Shown: piece after piece, positions 13,101 to 20,811 of the stretch
Layout: each line of letters begins with the position of its first letter
Position numbering within the stretch: position 1 is the stretch's first letter
Source of the DNA: Pectinophora gossypiella
Lineage: Eukaryota > Arthropoda > Insecta > Lepidoptera > Gelechiidae
Length of the DNA: 64,000 bases
Direction: 5' to 3'
NCBI RefSeq assembly: GCF_024362695.1
Contig: NC_065408.1
Location: 7,254,001 to 7,318,000 of the forward strand
Notes under the pieces: model-generated
What the model saw: only the letters and a program-made list of their open reading frames with translations
The model's database searches: none
Told to the model about the DNA's origin: nothing
Program-made: the position numbers and the translations under genes

Positions 13101-16100
13101 ATCACAACAGTCTTTCGTAATAAAATTACTCATAGAACCTGTGTCGAGAAATAAGCGGATATTATTTGGTTTATTATCTTTATAAACATGAACAGATGCG
13201 GTAGGTAACAAAACTGTTGTATTTGAATTGCGTGCGGAAGCAGCGTGAAGAGAGCAATCGTTGTCATCAACGCAAGTCATAGCGTTCGGTGGCGCTAGCG
13301 ACGTACACGGCAAGGCGTGCGAGGGGCCTGCGTAGGGAGCGGGCGGCGGCTGAACCGGCGCGGGGTGCGGCTGCGGCGCGTGCGCGGGAGGGGGAACGCG
13401 GTAGCTAGCGGTTGCGGCGTCGGAATAGCGCGGGAATGCGTTATTGACAACGTTGTTATGCGATGGGGCTGTTTTGTTATTAAAGTTTATATGCAATAAT
13501 GAGTGATGTTTGCGGTTGCAAGTTAGGCATCTGTTTTGTGACTTACATATATTTATATTGTGAAAACCAAGACAGTTTTGGCAGAAAGCATTTTGACGAA
13601 CAATATTATTGCGTGTTTGCGGGTCTGCGTTTAAGAAAGATTCACACTTGAATAGGGGATGAGAGTAGGTAGACTTGCATACCTTGCATGAATTTAATTG
13701 TTGAAAATTATTATGAGTTTGAGGTTGAGTGACAGTGTATGTACACTCAGGTGTTGCAACAAAAGTATGAGTAGATTTATTTTTGGGAGTGAATTTATTA
13801 TTATTATTATTTTGTTTGTTGGAGTTTTGAGGCACATTCTCTCAAAATCTGGGAACGTATTATAAATAGGCGAATACAATCTCTCTCCGAAATAACCCCT
13901 AATCAGTTTGGATTCACCCCTTCAAAGTCTACAACAGATGCAATACAAGCAGTACGAATATTATCAGACAAACACCGCCTCAATAAGCAGGATCTGCATT
14001 ACGTATTTATTGACTTGGAAAAGGCTTTTGACCGAGTGCCGCGAAGACTTGTCTGGCAAGCGCTGAGGGCACAACATCTACCGGAAACTTACGTACAGCT
14101 GATACAAGATATGTACCGAAATGTTCGCACGAAGGTCAAGAGTCCGGCGGGGTTAAGTGAGGAATTTGAAGTGAAGGTGGGAGTTCATCAGGGCTCAGCG
14201 CTTAGTCCCCTTCTGTTTAATTTGGTAATGAATCTGCTCACAAAAGACATCCAAACTCCATTGCCTTGGAATCTTATGTATGCGGATGATATTGCGCTGG
14301 TTGCTAATGATGCCACCCAGATACAAGCAGCACTACATTCGTGGTTTAGCGCTTTGGAGAATGCTGGGCTTAAAGTTAGTCGCTCCAAAACTGAGCACAT
14401 GGAATGTCAATTCAGCAACAGTACCTGCACATCTACTATTTTGTACCCCGACAATACACCAGTTCCAAGAGTAGCACAATTTAGATACCTTGGCTCGGTT
14501 ATCGCTGCAAACGGAGAGGTAGAAGCTGATGTTGCACATAGGATCAATGTTGGTTGGCAAAAATGGCGAACCCTTACAGGTGTGCTTTGTGACTAATTGT
14601 GACCCGCGTATGCCAGTCCGCATCAAAGGCAAAATTTATAAGACGGCCGTGAGACCTGCGCTGATGTACGGATCGGAATGCTGGCCGCTTAAAGAGGCGC
14701 ACACACAAAAACTTCATACGACTGAGATGAAAATGCTTCGATGGTCGGGAGGGGTGACTAGGCAAGACAAAATTAGAAACGAGTACGTTCGCGGAAGCTT
14801 CAAAGTAGCCCCTATACCCGATAAGCTGAAAGAAAGTCGTTTGAGGTGGTATGGCCACGTAATGCGGAGAGACCAGCAGCATGTAGTCCACACAGCTCTT
14901 TGCCTGCCCGAGGACAAAAGAGGCAGAGGACGCCCTCCTTATACTTGGTGGACCAGCATGTCCCGATTATTAAAAAATGAAAATTTACCCGACCCGACAA
15001 CCCTAGACAGAATGTCATGGCGCCGCAAAATTAGGAGAGCCGACCCCACCTAAAGTGGGATAGCGCAAGGAAGAAGAAGGAGTTTTGAGGCTGAGAGTGA
15101 GCGGATGAGCGAAGCGCTAGAATTTTACTTTGTTCATTTAAGAACTTTTTTAATTCTATAAAGGTAGGAATTTCTGACTGTTTGTGAGTTTGTTCAAACA
15201 AGGTGAGAGTGTCTTTATCAAGTTTATTTAATGCAATATGAGTTATCATGAAATCTGACAAGTCATCAATGCTTAAAAGACGGAGAGCGGCTTCAGCGGA
15301 GCAAAAGTTATTTAGAAAATTATCAATTGACTGATTGGGTTTATGCTGTAGCATTTGTTCTAAATAGAGAGAGGCTTGTACCCTGGTATCCTGGTATTTA
15401 TCTATGAGAGCTTGCCATATTATATCATAATTCTCAGAGGTAGCGGAGATGCCTGCACATACATTAAGAGCTTTGCCTGAGAGACAACCAATTAAGTATT
15501 GTATTTTTTCAGCATTTGATAGCCTGCGATTGGAATGTATGAGACTGCGGAAATTTTCATAAAACACTGGCCAACTACTGGGAGTACCATCAAAACTTGC
15601 TAACTGAAGCGGGGGCAACTTTGGGTTGAGGCGATCAAAATCTTTAGTTTTAGCGTTTAACTTTTCTCTCAGAGTGTTCTCTGTCTGTTTTATAAAACAG
15701 TATAATTCGTCAAATGAGTTTAAGACATTGTAATTCGGCTTTGTCTCAGGAGATGCGCGCATGTATTCAATTACAAGGTTATCTATTGTTTCAATAAAAT
15801 CGGAGCGAATTTTATCAATAGAAAGCGTTCTAGCAAGAAATTGCGTTTGAATAGTGGGATCGGAAACCTTTAGGCTCAGATTATACAAATTTTGCATTAT
15901 AGAAAACAAACTTTGTTTTTTCTCTTCAAGTATTTTTATTTTAAAATTATCTTGAATATCGTCAATATCCATTTTTTCTTTGGATTTTGCCATGATAGAA
16001 ACCGTTGAGTAAAACTATTATTATTAGAAAACGCGGGTTGAATATCGAGAAACGAGTTAATATTAAAAGCGAATTTAGTGCGTAATACAATAGCGTTAAG

Positions 16101-18506
16101 GTTGAGAATAGCGTGAGCGTAAACAAATTAATGGCGTAGAAATGGCGGTAGATACCTACCGATTGAGCGAGAATCGAAAGTATTTATTATTGAAATACAA
16201 TAATAATTACGTAAATATTGCGTTACATGTATAATGTTATGTAAATAAATGCGATATAACAATGTTTTAATGCGTGATGTGCGGAAATAAATAAGATTCA
16301 AACAGGTTTATACCGGCACGCGGCGTCTATCAGAAAATTGTTATTTACGAGTTTTTTAAGAAAATATGATAAATAGATAATAGTAATCGTGTAAATTGTA
16401 AGGAAATAGGATCCGGTGAGAGGGACCAGACACTTGGAGGCGCACGTTACCTTAGAATTTTTGAATTTTTAGGTCGCTGGTTGTTTCTCCTTGGTAACTT
16501 GTCCAACAAGAGCGAATTGTTACATTTGCACTGCACTCACTTTACACAGCACTTTTTCAGTTTATATTTGCGTTTTGCGTTATGTATTTTATAGTTCAAT
16601 GAGTTTATATTTGAGAAGTCAATACAAATGCGCGCGCGTTGACCCTCTTGTACACAGATGACGACACACACTGATTTGACAGGTGACAGTTCGTATATTC
16701 TTTTTTTTTTTTTTTTAAACGTGCGCCGGAAAAGGAAGGGTTTGTGAGTGATTGAGTTGTGTGTTCGAATACATATATAAATAATAGTTTAAAAACTAAA
16801 TATAAACATCGGCGCAGCCAGTCAGCATGAAATCAGAATCATCTATTCAACGTAATTATCATGGATAAACTTGTTGAAGGTCAATGTAACATTTTTGAAT
16901 TTACGTCATTTCGCAAGGTGTTATGGCTGAGGAGAAGAAATGACAAGAAACTGCAACAGCGACACATCTTTAAAATCAATGAGGGTACATTACAAGTTAT
17001 TTAATAACTAGAACACATTCAATACCAGACATTTTTATCATTTAGGTAATCATTAATCTTATAATAAGCTTTGGTCTAATGACCTTAGCCTGTTCCATAT
17101 CATAGACGAATGTTTTTAAAAAATAGTATCATTTATACGTGTGCCGCCTAACGCGAGCGAGACGCAATCCGCGCGCTTTCCCCCTTACTCCTTAACGGCA
17201 TTTAAGACTAAAGCAAAACCTAAAGAGGGTGAAGTCGAATTGATACCAGATACGAATTACTTCGGGTAGAGAGATACGGTTCTATAAGTAATATTATTCC
17301 TTATTCTACGCTTATACCCTCCCAATATGCGTGCAACATTTTACGGGGACTATACTTCAGTGACATTTAAGACGTAGTAATGATGAACTTTGTTACAGCC
17401 GTTATTCAGCGTGTTGAAACAAACTGTCTCCACTCTGATGGACGACTGTTTGTCTTTAGTGAGCGAGATTGCACACCTTACTATCGCCGGGTTCAACACT
17501 AGGCCCTGCGCCGCCGGACTGGACGTCGTCAAACTGGTCAGTATATTTTTTTATCCTTTTTAAGGGATGTTTGCCTAACGACTTGTGGGCTAAAATCTCT
17601 ACGGAATTATTATTATTATTGCGTATGGCAGACAAAAATAAAATATCCTGCGTGGATCAAATATCCAGCTTAAGCTTCCTTAACCAAGTCTCTGCTGCAA
17701 CTGTACGGAACTCTACGGAATGGTCTCCGAGTTTGCGGAGATGGCGCGACTTAGACGCTTTCCTACAAGGATGTGCCGGAGAAAGAATCTTGGAGTAAAT
17801 CCATTTCTTCCCACCAGGAAGGCTTTTAAAGATTGGACCATCTATAAACGTTTTGCTTGTGTAATTTGAACAGCTAGTGCTAATACTGGGCGACGACTGG
17901 TCGGACACGGGCCGGCTGCTGGCCGCGTGCGTCGCGGCCACGGCGCGCAGCGTGGCGGCCGACCCCAGCGCCGGGCCCGACCTCACCGAGGCGCTGTTTG
18001 CGCTCCTCCACGCCATCACCAAGAAGAAACCTGTCTACATCGACTGTCTAGAAGATCTGCCGCAGCTTGTTGAATTAGGTATATATATACTAACGAACAG
18101 GTTAAAAATCAAATAGGATTTGTTTAATCGGTGTAAAAACGCGTGTCGTGGGTTCCATTTTCGACAAAGAAGATCTTCAATGAGTCTAAGGACTACCGCT
18201 CTCTAAGGCTCTATTCATAATCTGCGGCCTTTGAATTTTTTTTCCATCCGCGCTTCCACTATGAACGACTTCATGCGATTATATACTAACTTGGAAAGTT
18301 TGATTGTTCTGCTGCATCCGCATTGATTGTGGTAGTAGTGATAAAACGAGCCACCTGTGCCGCAGGTTGCAACTGCGTCCGCATGTGGGAGGCGGCGTGC
18401 GCGCGCGCCGCGTGCGCGTGGCTGGCGGCGCTGTGCGGCGCGCGCCCCGCCGCGCTGCAGCCGCACGCGCCCGCGCTGGCCGCCGCCGCGCTGCGCTGCA
18501 TAGGTG

Positions 18507-18537
<31 letters not shown>

Positions 18538-19771
18538 ACCTTGGGACGCTTAAGCCGCGTTTCCACTTGGCAACATTTGGCGCGCGACATGTTGCACAAC
18601 ATGTTGAAAGTCTAAGCATCTGCTACACGTCTGACGTCGGCAACATGTTGCCAGAGGAACTAGTGTTGTTGCACGTCACGTCTCCACCCGACAACTATTG
18701 ACGCTCAACTAACGATTATCTCTTTAATCGTTTCAGCTGGCAACGTCGCGCGCTGTTGTACAACGTTGTCGTGCATGTTGAACGTCAATTGTTGCCTAGT
18801 GGGTGCGTCTCGCGGGCTGGCAAGAGTTTTCTCCGTTCATGGAGAGGTGGCGCGTCAAGCGACACGCGCAGTTCCGTGACAGCGGTTCATGGCGCGTCAT
18901 CCCCCGTATCGCCCGCCACGGCTTGCGCGTTCATACAAACCTCAATCAATTCTATCAACCGTAACTTACGAACAATTAACTAATTTCTAATGAAATATAG
19001 ACATCCACCAGGCACTTAACACAAAGTAAATTTTACATTGTCACTCACCATCAGTCACCGCAAAACGGTAGTTTATTTACAGATTTATAAATGGTTGCCA
19101 TAGAGAATAACGCGGATTATTTGGTCAGGTGGAGCGACGCCGCGTAACCAAATGGAGCCGCTGGCGGAGCTGCTGCTGGCGCTAAACCGCGCGCAGTGGC
19201 GCTCGGAGTCGGGCGACCTGGGCGCGTGGCTGCGGGCCGCGCTGGCGCCGCCCGGCTTCCCCACGCACCACGCCGCAGACTCGCACAAACACAAGTTCAT
19301 CGCTAGCGTCGTCAAGTACGTCACTAACTTACTTTTCCGGACAAGACCAACACCCGATATGACGGGCCGCTACTAAAATGTAGGAGAAACGTCTCTGAGC
19401 GGCGTCAAGCTTGACGTATGACTGAAGGACCCCATCGTCATATCAATCAATGTGCACAGAGAATGCTTCTCACACTATGCACATTATCGAATGTCCCCAA
19501 CGTGTGTACAATAAGGCCGCATATTTAATGTCATGTATTTATTAATTCCCACACTCGATGAGGTGTGGGTAATTAGTTCATCTTGCGACGGATGTATCGA
19601 TTACACCATTGGGGGATATAGTGTTATGTTTATTTATTTATTGCTCTCAGGGAAAAGAGCAGCAAACGTCGGTTGCTGGAGGCCGTGCAAGAGTTCTCAC
19701 TGGTGTGTCGCGGGCTCATCGGCACGGAGTACGCGCGGCAGACCCTCGCCTCCAAGCAGCTCGTCGCATAA
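1103..19771 (+). CDS. Ipo13: Importin-13 (importin-beta family nuclear transport receptor), 17 exons
   Basis: Exons: 1103-1255, 1585-1752, 2039-2155, 2497-2609, 2970-3149, 3759-3945, 4330-4536, 4962-5135, 5649-5883, 6090-6280, 6901-7044, 7370-7519, 17399-17536, 17874-18078, 18366-18503, 19129-19315, 19651-19771. All joins are GT-AG and in phase and give 935 aa, close to the roughly 960 aa of vertebrate IPO13. Diagnostic segments are AWKFVWELLQPNK near the N-terminus (IBN region), GHYPLHETRSNLVFGAWYTLQ in the middle, APPGFPTHH and VCRGLIGTEYA near the C-terminus. The family consists of HEAT-repeat solenoids that bind RanGTP and carry cargo in both directions through the nuclear pore; the Drosophila orthologue is cadmus. 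Alignment with the vertebrate protein shows exons 12 and 13 are directly consecutive (…SLVE then PLFSVLK…), so the retrotransposon in intron 12 removed no exon. Exons are very GC-rich compared with introns. Confidence 0.93.
4590..4715 (+). pseudogene. Decayed copy of importin-13 exon 7 inside intron 7
   Basis: This intron stretch repeats the 3' half of exon 7 (about 4420-4530). Shared blocks include GGGACGCGGCAACTGCT versus GGGGCGCGGCAACTGCT, then AGGCCGGCCCTGAACA, ACAAGACCGAGTCCAATCTGG and a relic of the GCCTGGTATACA end. The copy carries indels and stop codons and no usable splice frame, so it is a non-functional duplicate. Confidence 0.7.
5136..5560 (+). repeat. Tandem decayed copies of importin-13 exon 8
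   Basis: After exon 8 (4962-5135) the motif CTTCTGGAAGGTTCTCGTAAGA returns at about 5170 and 5310, and in worn form at about 5446. Each time it is followed by a 'GTCGGAGACGCACGAG' block, a 'GAGTTGCTGCGCTGCTA' block and, in the better copies, 'GACATCGCCGATACTGTCGTTAGTACTGATACTTTA'-like sequence. The unit therefore spans the exon 8 body, its donor site and some intron. All copies lack the middle of the real exon (the part encoding VWRDLFSRLLTALVA), so they descend from one internally deleted copy. Stops and frameshifts make them non-coding, although some keep the GTCGTTAGT donor. Confidence 0.8.
6365..6492. repeat. Hairpin insert flanked by 12-bp direct repeats (importin intron 10)
   Basis: AGCTTAGGTCAT occurs at 6365-6376 and again at 6481-6492. 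Between and overlapping them lie inverted arms GCTCTTGACGGTGCAGCAT (6401-6419) and ATGCTGCACCGACAAGAGC (6465-6483), which match at 18 of 19 positions. The layout looks like a small non-autonomous mobile element with target duplications, or a fold-back transcript. No coding capacity. Confidence 0.45.
6713..6870. repeat. Dispersed intronic repeat, copy 1
   Basis: AT-rich sequence sharing 'attcataaataag', 'tttagatctgtctttatttagtaa' and a closing 'tttgacctag' with 7185-7300 (intron 11) and in part with 42735-42865 (Zasp52 intron). It is a short dispersed repeat without coding potential that occurs on both sides of importin exon 11. Confidence 0.5.
7083..7128. repeat. Perfect 17-bp inverted repeat (hairpin) in importin intron 11
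   Basis: Arms at 7083-7099 (ACGGAACTTGCTTGAAA) and 7112-7128 (TTTCAAGCAAGTTCCGT) are perfect complements around a 12-nt loop, 38 nt after the exon 11 donor. In RNA this would form a very stable stem. It may be the end of a small foldback repeat. Confidence 0.6.
7185..7300. repeat. Dispersed intronic repeat, copy 2
   Basis: Second copy of the AT-rich repeat described at 6713-6870. It shares 'cttgattaaaattca', 'agttttagatctgtctttg' and a closing 'cttgaacctag' with the other copies. Confidence 0.5.
7650..8036 (-). repeat. LTR of BEL/Pao element (3' LTR in element orientation)
   Basis: 387 bp, matching 16435-16820 throughout except for a poly-T run of 17 versus 16 T. The target-site duplication GTCAG lies immediately outside. 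Confidence 0.93.
8163..13841 (-). CDS. BEL/Pao Pol polyprotein with C-terminal part of Gag (1890 residues shown)
   Basis: One uninterrupted frame; no native ATG is present because the LINE insertion separated it from its Gag start at 15993. Residue numbers count from 13835. In order: Cys/His zinc-knuckle region (about 50-118), retropepsin-like protease with FLDTGS (about 230), an 18-bp coding minisatellite (about 388-736), reverse transcriptase with catalytic YMDD (about 1035), RNase H with FADAS and ELCAA motifs, integrase zinc-binding domain, integrase core with D, D, E at VDYAGP, YSDGGTNF and NGLSET (about 1590, 1657, 1708), and a C-terminal DUF5641-type domain. The domains would copy the element RNA into DNA and insert it. 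No stop or frameshift occurs, fitting its young age. The only lesion is the missing N-terminus. Confidence 0.92.
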   Translation of the reverse strand, partial: ENVPQNSNKQNNNNNKFTPKNKSTHTFVATPECTYTVTQPQTHNNFQQLNSCKVCKSTYSHPLFKCESFLNADPQTRNNIVRQNAFCQNCLGFHNINICKSQNRCLTCNRKHHSLLHINFNNKTAPSHNNVVNNAFPRYSDAATASYRVPPPAHAPQPHPAPVQPPPAPYAGPSHALPCTSLAPPNAMTCVDDNDCSLHAASARNSNTTVLLPTASVHVYKDNKPNNIRLFLDTGSMSNFITKDCCDRLNLKITPASSTVKGIGQIESKSLGLTQFKMYSRFDSRCFYTVNARVIDTITDYLPNTQIDVTELSHLCDLPLADEQFYAPAAIDCLIGNELFPLLLGSGKVTAPNSSVVGIQTTLGYVAMGKAQCTSHASHTQNSRTHASTTHNAPLTHNAPITHNAPLTHNAPLTHNAPLTHNAPLTHNAPLTHNAPLTHNAPLTHNAPLTHNAPLTHNAPLTHNAPLTHNAPLTHNAPLTHNAPLTHNAPLTHNAPLTLNAPLTHNAPLTHNAPLTHNAPLTHNAPLTHNAPLTHNAPLTHNAPLTHNAPLTHNAPLTHNAPLTHNAPLTHNAPLTHNAPLTHNAPLTHNAPLTHNAPLTHNAPLTHNAPLTHNAPLTHNAPLTHNAPLTHNAPLTHNAPLTHNAPLTHNAPLTHNAPLTHNAPLTHNAPLTHNAPLAHNAPLTHNAPLTHNAPLTHNAPLTHNAPLTHNAPLTHNAPLTHNAPLTHNAPLAHNAPLAPRSSCTLTQNESLDTSPTNSTCSHNTPHSSHVLNMHNSDKTFFCNTESLSLERLTQRFWEIENVPIRKHLSPDDETCENIFQSTYTRDDTGRYTVELPFKENPSQLGNSYGIAKRQLFSLEKKLDSSNLRKDYNATIQTYIDQGYLTKVDHLTQDSHSYYIPHRAVYRPEKETSKTRIVLNAGCKTTSGKSLNDLLYIGPNLQSNLYDLLLNLRMFSIALIADIEKMYFQVHLALKHQPYQRILFRFDSDSPIDVYQFNRVCFGVSSSPYLAMRVVRQLAADSRDTHPLAAYEAENHMYMDDYICSIDGIDNAEKTYKQMVDMFKSGGFNLVKWISNNHALMQRISSSHKSPQTINLDSDPNAATKVVGMQWQPTDDHFHFSTHIESQEKCTKRSILSITARLFDPLGLISPVVAFMKLLVQECWKLQLDWDDEVPDFIFTKWKQFHKELSHLHKLKIPRHVGITSSMRVTLIGFADASEKCYGAVIYVRIDTGDDSHANSVKLLTSKSKVSSPNKTLARLELCAALLLAKLLAAVCDVLSKRCKINNIYAFSDSTVTLTWIHSPAYKYHTFVANRISQINEYLPAPHWFHVRGVENPADIISRPVTPLGLLDNSLWFHGPQWLSGPISNWPVKEFKINHNDEQESKTIAAPIYTTNDLENSDPILELSRRVSSWSKLLNSLVYILRFTKILKSKGSITVNDLEQSELYIVRYIQNKYFSQEIHSLKNNKICSNKAIVKLNPFIDDKNILRVGGRLFHSQLEFDQKHPILLPAKDRIVSLLVEHYHKVNLHTGPALLLALLRQKYWILAARNLVRQTVHNCNFCFKLKPRITNPQMGDLPAIRVSEVKSFVHTAVDYAGPFFITHIRRRGIKSHKAYVCLFVCLTTKALHLELVTDLSSDLFLAAFKRFISRRGPVSIIYSDGGTNFMGAKRKLDEIYSLIQSTNLHNDLCQALSQHKIQFKHSPPYGPHFNGLSETNVKSVKTHLYKAIGKQVLTYEEFNTILIQIEHLLNSRPICVLSSDPSDLSALTPNHFLNITPLKFLPAESIDSNIPENRLTRYQLLNRIVQSYWNRWSMEYLTSLQQRHKWNKPSKPVTEGTVVVVKSDNSHPMYWPLAIVSEIYPGKDKIIRAVKVKTATSSYVRPVTRLCPLPLQ
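11628..12672 (-). repeat. In-frame 18-bp minisatellite (LTHNAP repeat, about 58 units) in the retroelement ORF
   Basis: The unit gtgagcggtgcgttgtgc (plus strand) encodes LTHNAP on the minus strand and repeats for about 1045 bp. Substitutions are few: L-A-HNAP, I-THNAP and one LTLNAP. The array lies between protease and reverse transcriptase, a linker position. The unit is free of stops on both strands, so a spurious 350-codon antisense ORF also exists over it. Confidence 0.95.
13821..13833. repeat. Target-site duplication of the nested LINE (left copy)
   Basis: GGAGTTTTGAGGC, repeated exactly at 15079-15091. The duplicated bases belong to the retroelement Gag frame, which continues on both sides. 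Confidence 0.85.
13835..14596 (+). pseudogene. LINE reverse transcriptase fragment, first frame
   Basis: Open from the truncation point. It shows the RT motifs NQFGFTP…STTDAIQ, VFIDLEKAFDRVP, GVHQGSALSPLLFNLV and the catalytic YADD (MYADDIALVAND), then ends at a TAA (14594-14596). The apurinic endonuclease domain is missing through 5' truncation. The stop lies in a 10-nt insertion (taattgtgac) next to a repeated TGTGAC. It also shifts the frame, and the protein continues in the next frame from about 14600. Confidence 0.85.
14597..15053 (+). pseudogene. LINE reverse transcriptase C-terminal fragment, second frame
   Basis: Continuation after the frameshift: RMPVRIKGKIYKTAVRPALM, YGSECWPL, RWSGGVTRQDKIRNEYVRG, RLRWYGHVMRR and RGRPPYTW, ending at TAA (15051-15053). 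This is the typical RTE-clade C-terminal segment found in many insect genomes. Together with the upstream piece it is a dead copy. Confidence 0.85.
15031..15993 (-). CDS. BEL/Pao Gag N-terminal part, interrupted by the nested LINE
   Basis: ATG at 15993 (MAKSKEKMDIDDIQDN). Native Gag sequence runs to the target duplication (15079-15091); the last codons to the stop at 15031 come from the inserted LINE. The region resembles the DUF1759 Gag domain of BEL/Pao elements, with the characteristic LPPLQLASFDGTPSSWPVFY and IQYLIGCLSGKA stretches. It would form the particle around element RNA. The native frame resumes at 13820 on the other side of the LINE. Confidence 0.88.
   Translation of the reverse strand: MAKSKEKMDIDDIQDNFKIKILEEKKQSLFSIMQNLYNLSLKVSDPTIQTQFLARTLSIDKIRSDFIETIDNLVIEYMRASPETKPNYNVLNSFDELYCFIKQTENTLREKLNAKTKDFDRLNPKLPPLQLASFDGTPSSWPVFYENFRSLIHSNRRLSNAEKIQYLIGCLSGKALNVCAGISATSENYDIIWQALIDKYQDTRVQASLYLEQMLQHKPNQSIDNFLNNFCSAEAALRLLSIDDLSDFMITHIALNKLDKDTLTLFEQTHKQSEIPTFIELKKFLNEQSKILALRSSAHSQPQNSFFFLALSHFRWGRLS
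15079..15091. repeat. Target-site duplication of the nested LINE (right copy)
   Basis: Exact repeat of 13821-13833 (GGAGTTTTGAGGC). Confidence 0.85.
16021..16434 (-). promoter_or_regulatory. BEL/Pao 5' leader with candidate primer-binding site
   Basis: Untranslated leader between the 5' LTR (element orientation) and the Gag ATG. On the minus strand the LTR is followed by AGTGTC and then TGGTCCCTCTCACCGG. The TGG could pair with the CCA end of a tRNA, so it is a candidate primer-binding site, but I cannot name the tRNA. Confidence 0.4.
16435..16820 (-). repeat. LTR of BEL/Pao element (5' LTR in element orientation)
   Basis: 386 bp copy of 7650-8036, differing by one T in a homopolymer. The target duplication GTCAG follows at 16821-16825. 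Confidence 0.93.
16826..17398. other. Remainder of importin-13 intron 12
   Basis: AT-rich intron between the retrotransposon and exon 13. The tail (about 17220-17310) shares 'ttctataagtaatattatt' with 22188-22206, hinting at a small repeat. Nothing coding was seen. Confidence 0.5.
18508..18535. repeat. (AC)n microsatellite
   Basis: About 14 CA/AC dinucleotides directly after the exon 15 donor of importin-13. Confidence 0.9.
18550..18790. repeat. Palindrome-rich repeat in importin-13 intron 15
   Basis: Contains several variants of the palindrome CAACATGTTG, plus CAACGTTG and inverted neighbours, starting next to AAGCCGCGTTTCCACTTGG. The mosaic of short palindromes with no ORF suggests a small non-autonomous mobile repeat. 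Confidence 0.45.
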
Positions 19772-20210
19772 TGTACAGTTACCTCGTGATCTCGACGATA
19801 AGACATCATAAGGACATTGTGATGAAATAATTTAAGACAACCATAGCACACAAATACGCGCAGATTGTTCATAATTATGTCAGTGACAAACGAAGCCAAA
19901 TTATTACTTAATTTTGATTTGACTGTATTCGAAAGGAAACGTAATGTAATAGTACTTTTTGGTTCGTTTGTCTTTTTACTAGTTCAGGTTAAAAAAGGGT
20001 AATAATTCATAGTTTGGAAAATAACAAGAATTTGATTCTTGTGTTTGCCATTACATAGTGTCTCCTCTCTTACTAGTTTTATCTATGAAACTGTGGTGCC
20101 CCATTTCCTGATAGTGTAGGTACTAGATATTTAACGTGACTCAGTGTAAATATGCTCATCATCTCATGTGTAAATAGCATTTTAACTTATTTGACAATGT
20201 TTAGAAATGA

Positions 20211-20216
20211 AATAAA
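20211..20216 (+). terminator. Poly(A) signal of importin-13
   Basis: An AATAAA lies 440 bp after the importin-13 stop codon, so 19772 to about 20235 is the likely 3' UTR. No better signal was seen nearer the stop. Confidence 0.6.
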
Positions 20217-20233
20217 AGTTGGATATTGAACAT

Positions 20234-20247
20234 TTTATTATTTTATT
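20234..20247 (-). terminator. Poly(A) signals of the SIAH-like gene
   Basis: Two AATAAA on the minus strand (20247-20242 and 20239-20234) lie about 570 bp after the stop. They face the importin-13 AATAAA at 20211, so the two transcripts probably overlap at their 3' ends. Confidence 0.5.
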
Positions 20248-20811
20248 CTGTTAATTAACACTCAGATCAGTATACAACAGAGATCGGCTACAGACATGAA
20301 GGTACTACGGCATATAAGAGAGTAATTATAACTAGTCAGCTAATTGTCACTGACCCACATCCAGTTCTACTTACTATTGCTAAATGTGAAACATATGTCT
20401 CTGTGTACACTAAACAATTATTCATAAACTTATACTTTCTTTTAAATTACAATAAAAATAACAGCGAAAAATAATAGCATAATTCAGACGCCTTAAGTAT
20501 CGATTTTTAAAATCTGTTTATAAAAAACTCCCCGATGAGATCACAATATGTAATAAATTAATCTTCATTATGTATAAACATTTTTGTACCCCTATTCATT
20601 AAAGAAAACGAGTAGAAAACGAAGACGATCGAGTTGTATGTACGGTCGTTGTAGCGCGGTTGCGTTGTCTATAACGCGGCCACGAACATTGTCTTTAGAA
20701 GTACCGGTTGCAACTGCACGGGCGTGAGAAGACGCAGGCGAGGGCTGGCCGCGCTCGGCGGGGTCGGCGGGCCGCGCCCCCCGCCGCGCCCTCGCACCGG
20801 TACGACTCGTC

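Larger units (their letters stand above)
13834..15078 (+). mobile_element. 5'-truncated RTE-like LINE nested in the BEL/Pao element
   Basis: 1245 bp inserted between 13-bp target duplications. It ends in the short AAGAAGAAG-type tail common to RTE-like elements rather than a long poly(A), and its 5' end is truncated within the reverse transcriptase gene, as target-primed insertions usually are. It lies in the same orientation as importin-13 and opposite to the BEL/Pao host element. It must be younger than the BEL/Pao insertion. Confidence 0.88.
7650..16820 (-). mobile_element. BEL/Pao LTR retrotransposon, antisense in importin-13 intron 12
   Basis: A complete element of 9171 bp is bounded by two LTRs (7650-8036 and 16435-16820). 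They are identical except for one T in a poly-T run. It is flanked by the 5-bp target duplication GTCAG at 7645-7649 and 16821-16825. Read on the minus strand the LTR begins TGGCTGCGCC and ends GCGCCTCCA, giving the usual TG…CA ends. The internal region encodes Gag, aspartic protease, reverse transcriptase, RNase H and integrase in BEL/Pao order. Near-identical LTRs mean a very recent insertion. Its antisense orientation relative to the host gene probably spares host splicing and polyadenylation. A later LINE insertion (13834-15078) splits its polyprotein frame, so this copy is not expected to be autonomous. Confidence 0.93.

Noticed and set aside
7520..17398. Possible missing importin-13 exon between exons 12 and 13
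   Set aside because: The protein on both sides aligns consecutively with the vertebrate protein and phase 0 is kept, so no exon is needed in the interval.
17469..17798. 109-codon plus ORF running from exon 13 into intron 13
   Set aside because: The exon 13 donor at 17537 continues in phase to exon 14; the ORF is in a different frame and intronic.
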